From Phenylobacterium sp. (lineage in GTDB: Bacteria; Pseudomonadota; Alphaproteobacteria; Caulobacterales; Caulobacteraceae), in the NCBI RefSeq assembly GCF_030698145.1, contig NZ_JAUYNW010000059.1:104899-168898 (forward strand): a stretch of DNA of 64,000 bases. Direction: 5' to 3'. Position 1 is the stretch's first letter, and every line of letters begins with the position of its first letter. Shown piece after piece: positions 1 through 9,980 of this stretch. Made by a program: the position numbers and the translations under genes. The notes under the pieces were generated by a model, which had not been told where the DNA came from, made no database searches, and saw only the letters and a program-made list of their open reading frames with translations.

Positions 1-124
1 TTTTTGGAGCGTTCCTGCGCGGTGCGACGCGGCGCGGCGGACATTCACGCCCGCAGTTCGCACGCCGCGCGCGCCGGAACCGGTGCATGAGTCCCCAATA
101 GCGTTGTGTCGTCAGGGAGCGGAT

Positions 125-463
125 ATGCGCCGCAGAAGCGCTGTCCTGGAAGCATTGGAACTGCTGCGCGAGCGCGCGCCGACCCTGTCGCTCGCCCAGA
201 TCATGGTCTTCCTCTACGTGGCCGACGAGGACGAGGCTCTGCCCCTGCTCGACCTGCAGCGACGCGCGGAGATGAGCGCCGTCCAGGCCTGGCGCAATGT
301 CCGGGCCCTGGCCGGCGAGGACCTGGTTCAGGTCAGGCGCTGGAAGATGGGGTCGATCACCGCGGCCGAGCTTACCCCCGCCGGGCGCGATCTGGCCGCC
401 CGGCTGGACGCGATGATCGCCGACGCCAGCCCCATCGCCGCCTCGTCGCGCGTGGCGGCCTGA
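125..463 (+). CDS. Small winged-helix (MarR-like) DNA-binding protein
   Basis: This 112-residue protein looks like a minimal winged-helix regulator. It has an N-terminal helix (LEALELLRERAP), then SLAQIMVFLYVAD, a recognition-helix-like stretch (MSAVQAWRNVRALAGEDLV) and a basic wing ending in ELTPAGRDLAARL, which is the usual MarR C-terminal signature. It is shorter than a full MarR protein (about 140 residues) because the dimerisation helices are trimmed. The ATG at 125 is preceded by AGGGAG at a good distance, so I prefer it to the in-frame codon at 83. It runs rightward and ends 7 bases from the convergent M20 amidohydrolase gene. Its ligand and targets cannot be read from sequence. The 124 bases before it are the window edge and hold nothing I recognise. 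Confidence 0.75.
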   Translation: MRRRSAVLEALELLRERAPTLSLAQIMVFLYVADEDEALPLLDLQRRAEMSAVQAWRNVRALAGEDLVQVRRWKMGSITAAELTPAGRDLAARLDAMIADASPIAASSRVAA

Positions 464-470
464 GCGCGCC

Positions 471-1937
471 CTACTCCGCGCCTGACGGGTTGCGGCGGTA
501 ATCCAGCGGCGGAGGCCGGTCGCCGACCATGGCCTTGTAGCTGAAGTCCGCCCCGCGCTTGGTCTCGAGCTCGGCCTGGGCCTTGGCCAGCAACTCCGGC
601 TCGCGGAACAGGGTGGCCGCGGCCAGCGCCAGGGTCTTGGACGCCACGACCCCGCCCTTGGACGCGATGCTGGTGCCACCGGCGGCCACCGCCTGCCAGC
701 TATGGGCCGGCGTGCCCGGCACCCAGGTCGCCGCGCCCATGCCGGCGGTGGGGGTGACCCAGCTCACATCGGCCACGTCGGTGGAGCCGCCGCCGCCATC
801 GCCGATCCGATAGGGCTGGATGACGCCGACGCTGGCCAGGGTCGCCTTGTTGGCCGGAAGCTGCTTGGCCATGGCCTCGCCGAAGGCCTGTTCCTTGGCG
901 TCCCAGGTGATCCCGCCGACCTGGCGCAGAGCGCCGTCCATCACCCATCCCAGGGTGTCGTTGGGCAGCATATTGTAGACGCCGCCGGTCTGCTCGAAGG
1001 CGACCTTGGTCTCGGTGGCCATGGCCGCGCCCTCTGCGGCCTTCTGGATGCGGCCGACCACGTCGCGCACGATCTGCGGATCGGTGTGGCGGACGTAATA
1101 ATAGACCTCGGCCTTGTCCGGCACGACATTGGGCGCCTTGCCCCCATCGGTGACCACATAGTGGATACGCGTACCGTCCGGCACGTGCTCGCGCATGTAG
1201 TTCACCGCCACGTTCATCACCTCGACTCCGTCCAAGGCCGAGCGGCCGCGCGAAGGGGCTGCGGAGGCGTGGGCCGAGGCGCCGGTAAAGCGGAATTTGC
1301 CGCTGACATTGGCCAGCGACACGCTCTGGGCGGCGCTGTTCTCGCTGGAGGGGTGCCAGTGGAGGGTGGCGGTCACGTCCTTGAACAGGCCGGCGCGGAC
1401 CATATAGACCTTGCCCGACCCGCCCTCTTCGGCCGGTGAGCCATAGACCCGGATCTCGCCGGAGATCTTGTTGGCGACCATCCATTCCTTGAGGCTCTGG
1501 GCGGCGGCCACCGAGGCGGCGCCGAAGATGTGGTGGCCGCAGGCGTGACCCGCCTCCTGGCCGGCGATCGGCGAGCGGCTGGGATCGGCGGTCTGGGCCA
1601 TGCCCGGCAGGGCGTCGAACTCAGCCAGGATGGCGATCACCGGGCCCGGGCCGGTCTTGAAGCTGGCGACGAAGGCGGTGGGCATGCCGGCCACGCCGGC
1701 CTCGACCTTGAAGCCCGACTTCTTGAGTTCGCCCTGCAGCAGGGTCGAGCTGCGGGTCTCCTGGTAGCCGACCTCGGCGAAACCCCAGATCTGCTTGGCG
1801 ACCTCAGCGGTGCGCGGCGCGCTCTTGTCCAGCGACCCCAGGATCGCCTGGCGTTCCGCCGCGGTGAGCTCCGCGGCCTGGGCCATGCCCCCCACGAGGG
1901 CCAGCCCCAGTCCGATACCGATCATCTGTCGCCGCAT
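471..1937 (-). CDS. Exported M20-family amidohydrolase (AbgB-like peptidase)
   Basis: The 488-residue protein begins with a signal peptide (hydrophobic IGLGLALVGGMAQA) and is probably periplasmic. It matches the M20 amidohydrolase/AbgB group: EFDALPGM, HACGHH at residues 131-136 supplying metal ligands, PAEEGGSGKVYM with the catalytic Glu pair, an LHWHP motif, and a late PAHSWQ histidine. Members hydrolyse N-acyl amino acids or aminobenzoyl-glutamate type amides; the exact substrate is not evident. The ATG at 1937 follows GGGAG. It lies downstream of a damaged TonB receptor and an amidohydrolase on the same strand, so the three probably form a peptide or amide scavenging locus, although a hairpin at 1981-2010 separates it from the receptor. 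Confidence 0.85.
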   Translation of the reverse strand: MRRQMIGIGLGLALVGGMAQAAELTAAERQAILGSLDKSAPRTAEVAKQIWGFAEVGYQETRSSTLLQGELKKSGFKVEAGVAGMPTAFVASFKTGPGPVIAILAEFDALPGMAQTADPSRSPIAGQEAGHACGHHIFGAASVAAAQSLKEWMVANKISGEIRVYGSPAEEGGSGKVYMVRAGLFKDVTATLHWHPSSENSAAQSVSLANVSGKFRFTGASAHASAAPSRGRSALDGVEVMNVAVNYMREHVPDGTRIHYVVTDGGKAPNVVPDKAEVYYYVRHTDPQIVRDVVGRIQKAAEGAAMATETKVAFEQTGGVYNMLPNDTLGWVMDGALRQVGGITWDAKEQAFGEAMAKQLPANKATLASVGVIQPYRIGDGGGGSTDVADVSWVTPTAGMGAATWVPGTPAHSWQAVAAGGTSIASKGGVVASKTLALAAATLFREPELLAKAQAELETKRGADFSYKAMVGDRPPPLDYRRNPSGAE

Positions 1938-1980
1938 GTGCCGCGTCTCCCAGGAATTCCGGCGTGATCGAAATGAGCGC

Positions 1981-2010
1981 GGAGGGGCGGCGCGCCGTCG
2001 CCGCCCCTCC
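1981..2010 (-). terminator. Strong hairpin after the TonB receptor remnant
   Basis: A perfect 12-bp stem (GGAGGGGCGGCG paired with CGCCGCCCCTCC) with a 6-base loop sits about 10 bases beyond the receptor stop codon. The leftward strand is followed only by a short T-containing stretch, so it may be a weak intrinsic terminator or a 3' stabilising hairpin rather than a complete stop before the M20 gene. Confidence 0.6.
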
Positions 2011-2019
2011 GGCTGGAGC

Positions 2020-3686
2020 TTAGAACGACTTGCGGACGCTGACGTACCAATAGCGGCTATGGGGCTGGTAGAGGGCCCCCAGGAAGCCGTCGCCCGACTC
2101 CAGCGGCGGCTTCTCGTTGGTGATGTTCCGCACGCCGAGACGCAGGCGGGTGTTGGCCGCCAGGCCGTCGGTGAACTCGTACTGGCCGTAGAGGTTGGCG
2201 GTCATCTGGCTCTCGACCACCCAGGCCTCGCCGGTGGCGTCGAGCAGATCGGTGTCCAGCACGTTGTCGATGAACTGGGTGAAGGCTCCGACCTGGAACT
2301 GCTCGTAGCTCCAGGTGGCCGTGGCCGACCACTTCCACTCCGGACGGCCGTTCTGGCGGATCAGGTCGCCGCCGCCGGTGATGGTGGTGCCGGCGTTGAT
2401 CTGGCCGGCGGCCCGCGCCGCCAGCAGGGCGGCGATCTCAGGCGACGGCGAGCGGTAGAACTTCACCAGCTTGGCGGCGTTGATGTTGACGTTGAAATCG
2501 CCCCAGGTGTCGGTGCGCAGGTTCCAGATCAGCCCCAGGTCGACACCCCGCGCCTCCTGCGGCAGCAGGTTGCGGTACTGGTCCTTCACGAACAGGACCT
2601 GTCCGACCGGCGCGAGGCCGGTGCCGGCGAAGGCGGCGATGTCGTCGGCCGTGGGCGCGGCGCGGACCACGTCCGGGTTCGTGCCGCCGCTGACGCGCGC
2701 CAGGTAGTCGGCGATCAGGGCGTTGCCCTCGCCGAACAGGCCGACAATGCCCTCCTGCTTCACACGCCAGGTGTCGACGGTGAAGGTGAAGTCGCCGAAC
2801 TCAGGCGGCACGAAGGCAGGCTGGAAGACCACGCCCGCGCCCCAGGTCTCCGACTCTTCCGGCTGCAGGTCAGGATTGCCGGCCCGCTGGGCGGTGGTGG
2901 CGCTCGAACGCGCGCAGGCGGAGAAGCTGGCGATCCGGCCGGCCCGCAGGTCGGCCTCGCAGCGCACCCAGTCGGAGCGGGTGTTGGCGCGGGTGACCAG
3001 GGTGGCGTTCACCTGCTCCAGGTTCGGGGCCTTGAAGCCCTGGGCCCAGGAGCCGCGGATGCGCAGGCCCTCGATGATGTCCCAGGCGATGGCCACCTTC
3101 GGCTTGGCCACCTCGCCGGCGTCGCTGAAGCTCTCGTAGCGGCCGGCAAGCTGCATCTCGATGTTGCGGGCGAACGGGATCTCCATCTCCGGCGAGACGA
3201 TCGGGATCGCCAGTTCGGCGAAGGCCGAGGTCACCGTGCGCGAGCCCTTGGTGTCGGGCGACGGGCTGGAGCCGATCAGGTCGCCGATGAAGGCCTGGCC
3301 GGTCACCGAGTCGGTGAAGTTGATCGTGCCGTCGAGGCGGTGTTGCCGACTCCCAGGTTGCGCAGATTGACCGAGCCCACATCGCCGCGGGCGCTGTTGC
3401 TGGAATTGGGCAGGAAGCTGGAGTTGAAGCTGACATCGCCCATCTGCGGGATGGAGCGGAACAGGTCATCGCCCGAGGTGGCGGCGATGGCGTCCAACTG
3501 CTCCTCGCCGACGACGGTGACCGGCACGGCGGCCGTCACCTTGGCGCCGGCGATCTGCGAGCCGACGACCACCAGTTCCTCGACCTCGTTCTCATCGGTC
3601 TGGGCCAGGGCCTGACCCGCGAACGAAAGAGCGGCCAGGGCCGTGGTGGCGAGCATGGCACGACGCCACGAAATAGCTGATTTCAT
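2020..3686 (-). pseudogene. TonB-dependent receptor with internal deletion and frameshift
   Basis: Two pieces of one outer-membrane receptor lie in different frames. The 5' piece (to about 3303) has a start at 3686 behind GGGGA, a signal peptide ending GQALAQ, a TonB-box-like EVEELVVVGSQI and the start of the plug, ending in NLRNLGVGNT. In intact relatives this motif continues into the rest of the plug. Here it is followed within a few bases, in another frame, by barrel sequence (NFTDSVTGQAF, then the conserved GSWAQGFKAPNLEQ) that runs to a normal C-terminal strand ending RKSF. About 400-450 residues of plug and early barrel are missing at about 3335-3345. Total coding is about 550 residues instead of about 950. 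It cannot make a working receptor. Assembly error is the alternative. It lies 45 bases downstream of the amidohydrolase gene, so the two were probably cotranscribed. Confidence 0.85.
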
Positions 3687-3731
3687 AGAACTTATCCCCA
3701 CTTAAATCACTCCGAGACGCGCGGTCCCGGG

Positions 3732-5519
3732 TCAGTAAAAGGTCACGTTGTCCACTTCTAGCCACAGCTTCTCGCCGGGCCCGCGGCTGCCGGCGAACTC
3801 GACCTCCAGCAGGTCGTCGCCCGTCCAGGGTCCGGTCGCCTGCCCGCGGCCCGCCGCGCGCCTCAACGCACCGAACGGAACCTCGACCGCGCGCCAGTCG
3901 CCGCCGGCGGTGACCTCGGCGCGCCACTTGCTGTTGGTCGTGTTGATGTCGAAGTCGTAGGTCCCGGCTCCGCGCACCTCGAAACGCACACCCCTGAAGG
4001 CCCGCGCGTCCACCGGTTCCACAGAGCCGCGGCTCAGCGGGATGATCACACCGGCGGACGGATCGTCCTTGGCGGCCATGCGCGCGGCCAGGCTGAGCGC
4101 GTGGCCGGCCCCGGCGCGGTCGATGACCTGCGCCACCTGCAGCGTGCGGTCGATGCCGCCGTCCATGTCATTGAGCCTAAGGGTGTCGAGGCTGGAGCGG
4201 CCGTCGGCCCGCTCGAAGTCGTCGATGAGCGCTGCGACCTTGATCGCCGGCATGGCCGTGGCGCTGTTGGCGGCCGGCGCCTTGAAGCGCGCGCCGTGGA
4301 CGGGCGCGCCGTCGACGAACACCCGCTCGATCTTGCGCACGTCGGCGATGTCGTTCCAGGGCGCGCCTGAGATCAGCACAAGGTCGGCGCGCTTGCCGGC
4401 CTCGATTGTCCCCCGGTCGGCGATCTCGCCCAGCGCCCGGGCGCTGTTGGAGGTGCCCGCCATCAGGGCCTGGGTCGGGGTCAGGCCCGCCTTCACCAAC
4501 AGCTCCATCTCGCGCAGGGTCGAGACCCCGTGCGGCGTGCCCGGCATGCCAGCGTCGGTGCCCAGCACCACATTCACGCCCGCGTCGCTGAGCGCCTTCA
4601 CGTTGCCAAGCGCATAGCCGAACTTGGTGATCGAGTGGCGGCGCGCCGGGGTGTCGGGCTGCTCGCGGCCGGACTTGTCGGGATCGTAGACGGCCAGCGT
4701 CGGCGCGTAGGCGGCGCCGGCCGCCTTGATCAGCGCCACGGTCTCGGCGTCGATCAGCCGGTCCTGCAGGCTGTGGGCGATGATGTCGACCTTGGCGCGG
4801 GCCGCGATCGCGCCCCGCTCGATGGTCACGGTATGGGTCAGGACCCGGATATCGTTCTTGTGGGCCTCGTCCACCAGGGCCGAGAGCGTGCCCTGGTCCA
4901 TGCTGGTATTGTCGGCCGAGACGCCGTAGCGCCAGCCGTCGGTGAAAGCCTTGATGAAGTCGGGCTTGTAGGGGACCAGCGCCTTGACCTCGGTGCGCGC
5001 GTCCTGCGGGCTACTCAGCCACTTGGTGGTCGCCTCGTCGGCCCAATCGGCGCCGTGGCCTCCCGGCGTGCTCATCCGGGCCACGAAGTTCACGTGCGGC
5101 GCGGCAAGCGAACCCAGCCACCGGCGGCGCGGCGCGAAGGATTCCGGCTGCTGGTGGAAGTCGTTCACCGTGGTGACGCCCGCGGCGATGTAGGCGTTGG
5201 CGATGGCCGGGGTCACCCGGGGATCGCCACCGGGGGTCCAATGGGTGTGCACGTCGAAGAAGCCGGGCAGCAGGGCCTTGCCCTTGGCGTCGATCACCTT
5301 GGCGCCCCTCGGGACGCGGACCTTGGCCCCGACCTGGGCGACACGGCCCTCGCGGATGATCACCGTGGCGACCCGCGGCGGCGCGCCCGTCGCGTCGAAC
5401 ACCGTGGCGCCCACGATGGCGGTGACAGGCTCGGCCGCGACGGCCGCGCTCGCGACGCTCAGAAGGCCGATCGCGACCCACCCGGCGGCCGCCGGCCGCC
5501 CTCGTTCGCCCACTCTCAC
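3732..5519 (-). CDS. Exported imidazolonepropionase-like amidohydrolase with C-terminal CIA30-like domain
   Basis: Residues up to about 430 form an amidohydrolase TIM barrel of the type often active on peptides with C-terminal proline or on organic amides. It has GKALLPGFFDVHTHW with the HxH metal motif, then LTHTV and AHSLQ histidines and LGTDAGMPGTP with the final Asp. The last 165 residues (from ALIDDFERADG) look like a CIA30/carbohydrate-binding jelly roll ending in LWLEVDNVTFY. An N-terminal hydrophobic stretch (WVAIGLLSVASAAVAA) indicates export. I place the start at the GTG at 5519, six bases after GGGGG; an upstream GTG at 5558 has no ribosome site. The gene precedes the TonB receptor remnant and M20 gene, suggesting uptake and breakdown of an amide or peptide. 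Confidence 0.85.
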   Translation of the reverse strand: MRVGERGRPAAAGWVAIGLLSVASAAVAAEPVTAIVGATVFDATGAPPRVATVIIREGRVAQVGAKVRVPRGAKVIDAKGKALLPGFFDVHTHWTPGGDPRVTPAIANAYIAAGVTTVNDFHQQPESFAPRRRWLGSLAAPHVNFVARMSTPGGHGADWADEATTKWLSSPQDARTEVKALVPYKPDFIKAFTDGWRYGVSADNTSMDQGTLSALVDEAHKNDIRVLTHTVTIERGAIAARAKVDIIAHSLQDRLIDAETVALIKAAGAAYAPTLAVYDPDKSGREQPDTPARRHSITKFGYALGNVKALSDAGVNVVLGTDAGMPGTPHGVSTLREMELLVKAGLTPTQALMAGTSNSARALGEIADRGTIEAGKRADLVLISGAPWNDIADVRKIERVFVDGAPVHGARFKAPAANSATAMPAIKVAALIDDFERADGRSSLDTLRLNDMDGGIDRTLQVAQVIDRAGAGHALSLAARMAAKDDPSAGVIIPLSRGSVEPVDARAFRGVRFEVRGAGTYDFDINTTNSKWRAEVTAGGDWRAVEVPFGALRRAAGRGQATGPWTGDDLLEVEFAGSRGPGEKLWLEVDNVTFY

Positions 5520-5594
5520 ATCCAACCCCCGCCACAACCGTCGGGCGGATGAATTCACACTAATCGACGTTCAGGAACCCGGGGACGGGTGAAT

Positions 5595-5606
5595 TGAACA
5601 TGTTCA
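5595..5606. promoter_or_regulatory. 12-bp palindrome upstream of the amidohydrolase
   Basis: TGAACATGTTCA is a perfect palindrome in the 270-base divergent region between the amidohydrolase (start 5519) and sppA (start 5790), about 75 bases upstream of the amidohydrolase. Its position suits an operator. The arms share GAACA/TGTTC with the longer palindrome at 16936. No regulator gene is adjacent, and nothing else was recognised in this region. Confidence 0.35.
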
Positions 5607-5789
5607 GTGTGGATATGGGCTCTGAAAGCCTCAGTTCGGGCCGCTTTCGCCCGTTTTCGGGCGCACGCCGTTCGCCGATCGTGGGCGCGTCGCTGAGCCC
5701 CGAAACGGTCGTTGCGCCACAAGGTCTTCTTTCGGACGCCGGCCGCTCCGATATAACCAGCGGCACGAACGTCCATAGCGCGGAATCAA

Positions 5790-7562
5790 ATGAAGCAATT
5801 CCTCATCACCACGGCCGGCGTCTTCGCGGGCCTGGTGCTATTCCTGGTGGGCGTTCCGTTCCTGCTGATCGTCATGGCGGCCGGGGCCGCCAAACCCTCC
5901 CCGACCCCCGACCAGGCGGTCCTGCAGCTGGACCTGCGCGATCCCCTGACCGACCAGGATCCGGTCAACCCCTTCGCCAGCTTCGGGCGCCGCTCAATGT
6001 CGGTGATGTCAGTGATCGAGACCCTCGACCGGGCGGGCAAGGACGGCAAGGTCAAGGGCCTGCTGGTCCGGCTGCCCGAGGGCGGCATGGAGCCGGCCGC
6101 CGCCGACGAGATCCGCCTGGCGATCCGGAAGTTCCATGCCACCGGCAAGTCGGTGATCGCCCACAGCCAGGGGCTCTATCCCTCCGGCGTCATCTCCTCG
6201 ACCTATATGCTGGGCGCGGCGGCCGGCGAACTGTGGATGCAGCCGGGCGCCTCCTTCCAGGTCACGGGCCTGGCCGGAGAGGACATCTTCTTCAAGCGCG
6301 CCTTCGACAAGTACGGCGTGAAGGCCCAGTACGAGCAGCGCTACGAGTACAAGAACGCCGTCAATCCCTACCTCTTCACCGACTACACCGGCCCCCATCG
6401 GGCGAGCACGCTCTCCTGGATGGGCTCTGTCTATTCCAGCGCGGTGTCGACGGCCGCCCTCGACCGCAAGATCGACGCCGCCAGCCTGCGCAAGACCCTC
6501 GAGGCCGGCCCCTATCTCGCCGAGGAAGCCGTCAAGCTGCGGCTGATCGACAAGGTCGGCCAGGTGAAGGAGGCCCAGACCGCCGCCCTGGCCAAGGCCG
6601 GCAAGAACGGCAAGCTGGTCGACTTCGAGAAGTACATGCGCGGCAATGACGACGAAGACGGGACAGGCCCGGCGATCGCCGTCATCGAGGGCGAGGGTCC
6701 CATCGTCACCGGCCACGACGGAACCGCCAACCCGTTCCAGGGCGGCTCGTCCATGCATTCCGACGATATCTCCGAGGCGCTGTACGACGCCATCGAGGAC
6801 AAGGACGTCAAGGCGATCGTCTTCCGGGTCTCCTCCCCCGGCGGCTCTGACACCGCCTCCGAACAGATCCTCGCCGCAGTGCGCGCGGCCAAGGCGGCCA
6901 AGAAGCCGGTGGTGGTCTCGATGGGCACCTATGCGGCCTCGGGCGGCTACTGGGTCTCCAGCCAGGCCTCGGCCATCGTGGCGCAACCCACCACCCTCAC
7001 CGGCTCCATCGGCGTGTTCGGCGGCAAGTTCGCCGTGGGCGAGGCCCTGGGACGGTTCGGCGTCGACGTGCGCCAGATCGGGGTCGGCGGCGACTATGCC
7101 GGGGCTTTCGGCCTGGGCTCTGAATTCACTCCGGCTCAGCGCGCGGCCTTCGCCGGCTGGATGGACCGCATCTATGCCAACTTCATCGCCCGGGTGGCCG
7201 ACGGCCGTAAGCTCAGCCCCGAACGGGTGGGCGAGATCGCCAAGGGCCGCGTCTGGACCGGCGCCCAGGCGAGCGAGATCGGTCTGGTCGACGAGGTCGG
7301 CGGATTCTACCAGGCGGTGGAAAAGGCCAAGGGCCTCGCCGGGCTGAAGGGCCACGTGCGCCTGAAGCGCATGACCGCCACGGTCTCGCCCTTCGAGGCC
7401 CTGGAGAGCGCGCTGGGTGTTTCGGCGACCTCGATCCGCACCCTGGCCGCCGCGGCCTGGATCCTCGGCGATCCGCGGGCCAAGGGCCTGCTGGACGAGA
7501 TGGCGGCCGAACGCCTGCGCGGCTCCGGCGCGATGGTCCTGGCGCCGACGCCAGTGAATTAG
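5790..7562 (+). CDS. sppA: Signal peptide peptidase SppA, long (67 kDa) type
   Basis: This 590-residue membrane-bound serine protease degrades leftover signal peptides in the inner membrane. Residues 3-33 are the N-terminal membrane anchor. Two S49 domains follow, as in the E. coli long form. The catalytic lysine is K188 ([10 protein letters not shown]) in the first domain and the nucleophile is S384 in [11 protein letters not shown] in the second, so the Ser/Lys dyad is split across the domains as known for this family. The C-terminal part carries [20 protein letters not shown], typical of S49. The ribosome site before the ATG is weak. The stop codon overlaps the stop of the convergent aspartic-protease gene by 4 bases. 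Confidence 0.95.
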   Translation: MKQFLITTAGVFAGLVLFLVGVPFLLIVMAAGAAKPSPTPDQAVLQLDLRDPLTDQDPVNPFASFGRRSMSVMSVIETLDRAGKDGKVKGLLVRLPEGGMEPAAADEIRLAIRKFHATGKSVIAHSQGLYPSGVISSTYMLGAAAGELWMQPGASFQVTGLAGEDIFFKRAFDKYGVKAQYEQRYEYKNAVNPYLFTDYTGPHRASTLSWMGSVYSSAVSTAALDRKIDAASLRKTLEAGPYLAEEAVKLRLIDKVGQVKEAQTAALAKAGKNGKLVDFEKYMRGNDDEDGTGPAIAVIEGEGPIVTGHDGTANPFQGGSSMHSDDISEALYDAIEDKDVKAIVFRVSSPGGSDTASEQILAAVRAAKAAKKPVVVSMGTYAASGGYWVSSQASAIVAQPTTLTGSIGVFGGKFAVGEALGRFGVDVRQIGVGGDYAGAFGLGSEFTPAQRAAFAGWMDRIYANFIARVADGRKLSPERVGEIAKGRVWTGAQASEIGLVDEVGGFYQAVEKAKGLAGLKGHVRLKRMTATVSPFEALESALGVSATSIRTLAAAAWILGDPRAKGLLDEMAAERLRGSGAMVLAPTPVN

Positions 7563-8605
7563 CGCATGGGTCGCATGGCGCCGGGCGGCGTTCGGAAGGT
7601 GACACGGCGGGCGCCGAAGTCCAGGTCGATGCCCTCGAAATGGCGCATCACGTCGATCCCCACCAGGATCGCGGGCCGGTCGATCAGCTCCCAGAGCCGG
7701 AAGATGTGCAGGTCGGCGAACACCGCCGAGAGGTTGGCGATCCCCAGCCCCCCCAGCCGCAGCGGCGGCACGCTGGAAAACTCGCCCCGCGCGGTCTGGC
7801 CGGTGGCGCTGATCAGTTGCACCACCAGGGGACGCGGCGACAGCAGTTCGGGCCTCAGCTTGAGCTTGGCGTAGAGCTTCAGATTGCCGACGGTGTTCTG
7901 AGAGCCGGAGTCCAGGAAAGCCACCACCGGTATTCCGCCCAGATCGGCGTCGATGACGATCAGCTGCCCGAACCGCATCCGCGCCGGCACCACCGTATAG
8001 TCCGACCCGTCAGGCGCGCGGCCCGAGGCGCCGACCCGGGTGTCCATGACCCCCTGACGGAACTGGATGCTGTTGTCGTTGGCGCGATGGATGGTGATGA
8101 CGTTGCGGCGGAAATCGATATTAAGCCGACGGTTCTTCAACACGTCGACGCCCATCAGCCCGTCGGCCCCCAGCCGCGCGCGGGTCAGCAGCGGTGCATG
8201 CAGGCGCCGGGAATTGACCCGCCCGACGTCCAGCCGGTCGATCAGGGCGGTGGTCGAGGCCTCGATCCCGGCGATCCCGTGGACTTCGGCGCGACCCGAG
8301 GTGGGCAGGGCCAGGGTCTGGGCGAGCTCGGTGGCGATCACCGTGCGGTTGGCGCCCGTGTCGATGACAAACTCATAGGGGCCCTGGCTGTTGATCATCA
8401 CCGGCGCGGTCACCCGGTGGGCGGTGTCGCGCGCCGCGGCCAGTTGTGTGAGATCGGCCTCGGGATCCTGCGGGTCGGCCCCGAGGTCGGCCAGGTTGAC
8501 CAGCACCTTGGGCTGGGTCGGCGCCGCCAGGGTCGCGCAGCCGGCCAGGGCCAGGCCCGAGCAGATCACGGTCGCGGCGCGCCGCCGGCTCCACAGCTCA
8601 TCCAT
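7559..8605 (-). CDS. Lipoprotein with two retropepsin-like aspartic protease domains
   Basis: The 348-residue protein starts with a lipoprotein signal (LALAGC), so it is probably lipidated and membrane-attached in the periplasm. It has two retroviral-type aspartic protease folds. The first carries FVIDTGANRTVI followed by DGLMGVDVL; the second has AFLDSGSQNTVG followed by ILVGIDVM. Each half thus keeps the D-T/S-G active-site triplet and the later hydrophobic-hydrophobic-G motif, so one chain may form its own active site, unlike the homodimeric viral enzymes. Substrate is unknown. It converges on sppA with a 4-base stop overlap. Confidence 0.85.
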   Translation of the reverse strand: MDELWSRRRAATVICSGLALAGCATLAAPTQPKVLVNLADLGADPQDPEADLTQLAAARDTAHRVTAPVMINSQGPYEFVIDTGANRTVIATELAQTLALPTSGRAEVHGIAGIEASTTALIDRLDVGRVNSRRLHAPLLTRARLGADGLMGVDVLKNRRLNIDFRRNVITIHRANDNSIQFRQGVMDTRVGASGRAPDGSDYTVVPARMRFGQLIVIDADLGGIPVVAFLDSGSQNTVGNLKLYAKLKLRPELLSPRPLVVQLISATGQTARGEFSSVPPLRLGGLGIANLSAVFADLHIFRLWELIDRPAILVGIDVMRHFEGIDLDFGARRVTFRTPPGAMRPMR

Positions 8606-8667
8606 GCGCGAACCTCCCTGATTCCGTCATGCTACGCCGGATTGGAAGGTAAGCCGAAAGGGCGGCC

Positions 8668-9933
8668 TCAGCCCTCGGCGTTGAACGCCCGCGCCGCCTC
8701 GGTCATCGCCTGGACCATCTCGCGTTCGGCCTTGGAGAGCAGCGGGTTCCAGACGTCGAAGATCAGCACCACGCGCAGCTCGTCGCTGTCGTTGCGGGCC
8801 TCGTGCTCGATGGTGTCGTCGAAGATCAGCACCTCGCCCACGGTCCAGCCGGTGCGCTCGAACCCGACGCGGTAGGTGCAGTTGGGCGGCACCACCAAGG
8901 GCAGATGAACCACCAGGCGCGCATTGGTCTCGCCATGGTGCGGTGGGATCTGGGTGTGGGGCGCGAGCGCCGAGAACATGGCGTTGGGGCAGAGGCCGCC
9001 GATCTCGGCCATCTCGACGTCGCGCAGGGCCTGGGCGGTCTTTGGACAGCGGTCCAGATGCTCCTGCACCGGGGTCCCGCCGCGCCAGAGCGGATAGGTG
9101 CTCCAGCGGTTGGAATGATTGAGCTCGGCCCATTGGTTGACCGGCTCACCGGGGTTGTAGGCGATGTAGGGTGAGAACTCGCCCTGCTGGTCGGCGAGGG
9201 CGGCTTGCAGCTCCTCGCGGATCAGGTCGGTCTGGGCTTCCAGGGCCTCGACCCAGGTGAACTGCGCGCGGTCGTGGAACGGGATCGCGGGCAGGCGTGG
9301 AACATAAAGTTGATTAGAATCAGATAGATATGGCTTGGATCGACCGCTCATGATCGAGGCCGCCTCCGCCCATCGCCCGGCGGCAGCGGTTTCGATCGCG
9401 GTGCGGGGGCCGGCCAGGGCCGCTTCAAGATAGGCGGCGAAGGCCTCGGTGTGGTCCTCGACCATCTTGGCGGCGTGGAGCAGTTGGGGCCTTAGCGAGT
9501 CGGGCCAGTGCGGCTGCGGCGGGGCCACCTTCAGCACGTCGCGATAGACGCCGGCGGCGGCCTTGGCCCGGCCCTGGCGCTCCAGGAAACCCGCCTTGGA
9601 GATCAGGCCGGGCAGGAAATAGGGGTCGGCGGTCAGGGCCGCGTTGATCGCCTCCCACTCGCCCTGCACGTCGCCGCGCTCGCGCAGCACCACGCCGGTG
9701 GTCATCAGGATCAGCGGATCGCGGGGCGCGGCGGCGTGGGCGGCCTGCAGCAGCTCCAGCGCGCCCATCAGGTCGCGGCGCTGGAAGGCGTGGACGCCCA
9801 GGCTGTAGAGCGCCTGCGGATGGTCGGGGGCGAGCGCGCGGACCTGTCCCCACAGGCGCTCGGCGTCCTGCCAGCGGCCGGAATTGGCGGCCTGGCCGGC
9901 GGCCTGGACGAGGGCGTTCACCTGGTCGTTCAT
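8668..9933 (-). CDS. TPR protein with aspartyl/asparaginyl beta-hydroxylase domain
   Basis: Residues 1-180 are helical TPR-like repeats (for example WQDAERLWGQVRALAPDHP and ALYSLGVHAFQRRDLMGAL). Residues about 240-410 match the aspartyl/asparaginyl beta-hydroxylase family, Fe(II)/2-oxoglutarate enzymes: PHHGETNARLVVHLPL with H332/H333 and R339, VGEVLIFDDTIEHEARN with H377, and LRVVLIFDVWNP with R387, which would bind 2-oxoglutarate. It probably hydroxylates a protein or peptide recognised through the TPR part. No signal peptide is seen. It has its own upstream region because a strong terminator (9981-10012) ends the preceding receptor transcript. Confidence 0.85.
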   Translation of the reverse strand: MNDQVNALVQAAGQAANSGRWQDAERLWGQVRALAPDHPQALYSLGVHAFQRRDLMGALELLQAAHAAAPRDPLILMTTGVVLRERGDVQGEWEAINAALTADPYFLPGLISKAGFLERQGRAKAAAGVYRDVLKVAPPQPHWPDSLRPQLLHAAKMVEDHTEAFAAYLEAALAGPRTAIETAAAGRWAEAASIMSGRSKPYLSDSNQLYVPRLPAIPFHDRAQFTWVEALEAQTDLIREELQAALADQQGEFSPYIAYNPGEPVNQWAELNHSNRWSTYPLWRGGTPVQEHLDRCPKTAQALRDVEMAEIGGLCPNAMFSALAPHTQIPPHHGETNARLVVHLPLVVPPNCTYRVGFERTGWTVGEVLIFDDTIEHEARNDSDELRVVLIFDVWNPLLSKAEREMVQAMTEAARAFNAEG

Positions 9934-9980
9934 GAGGTCTCAATCCCTCTCATCGGGCCCGGCGCCAAGCCCTGCGCACA

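Noticed and set aside
1795..3615. A 606-codon open frame antisense to the receptor remnant
   Set aside because: Its composition is that of a GC-rich shadow and it spans the deletion junction by chance.
4530..5552. A 340-codon open frame antisense to the CIA30-fused amidohydrolase
   Set aside because: No motif, Arg/Gly/Asp-rich shadow of a certain gene.
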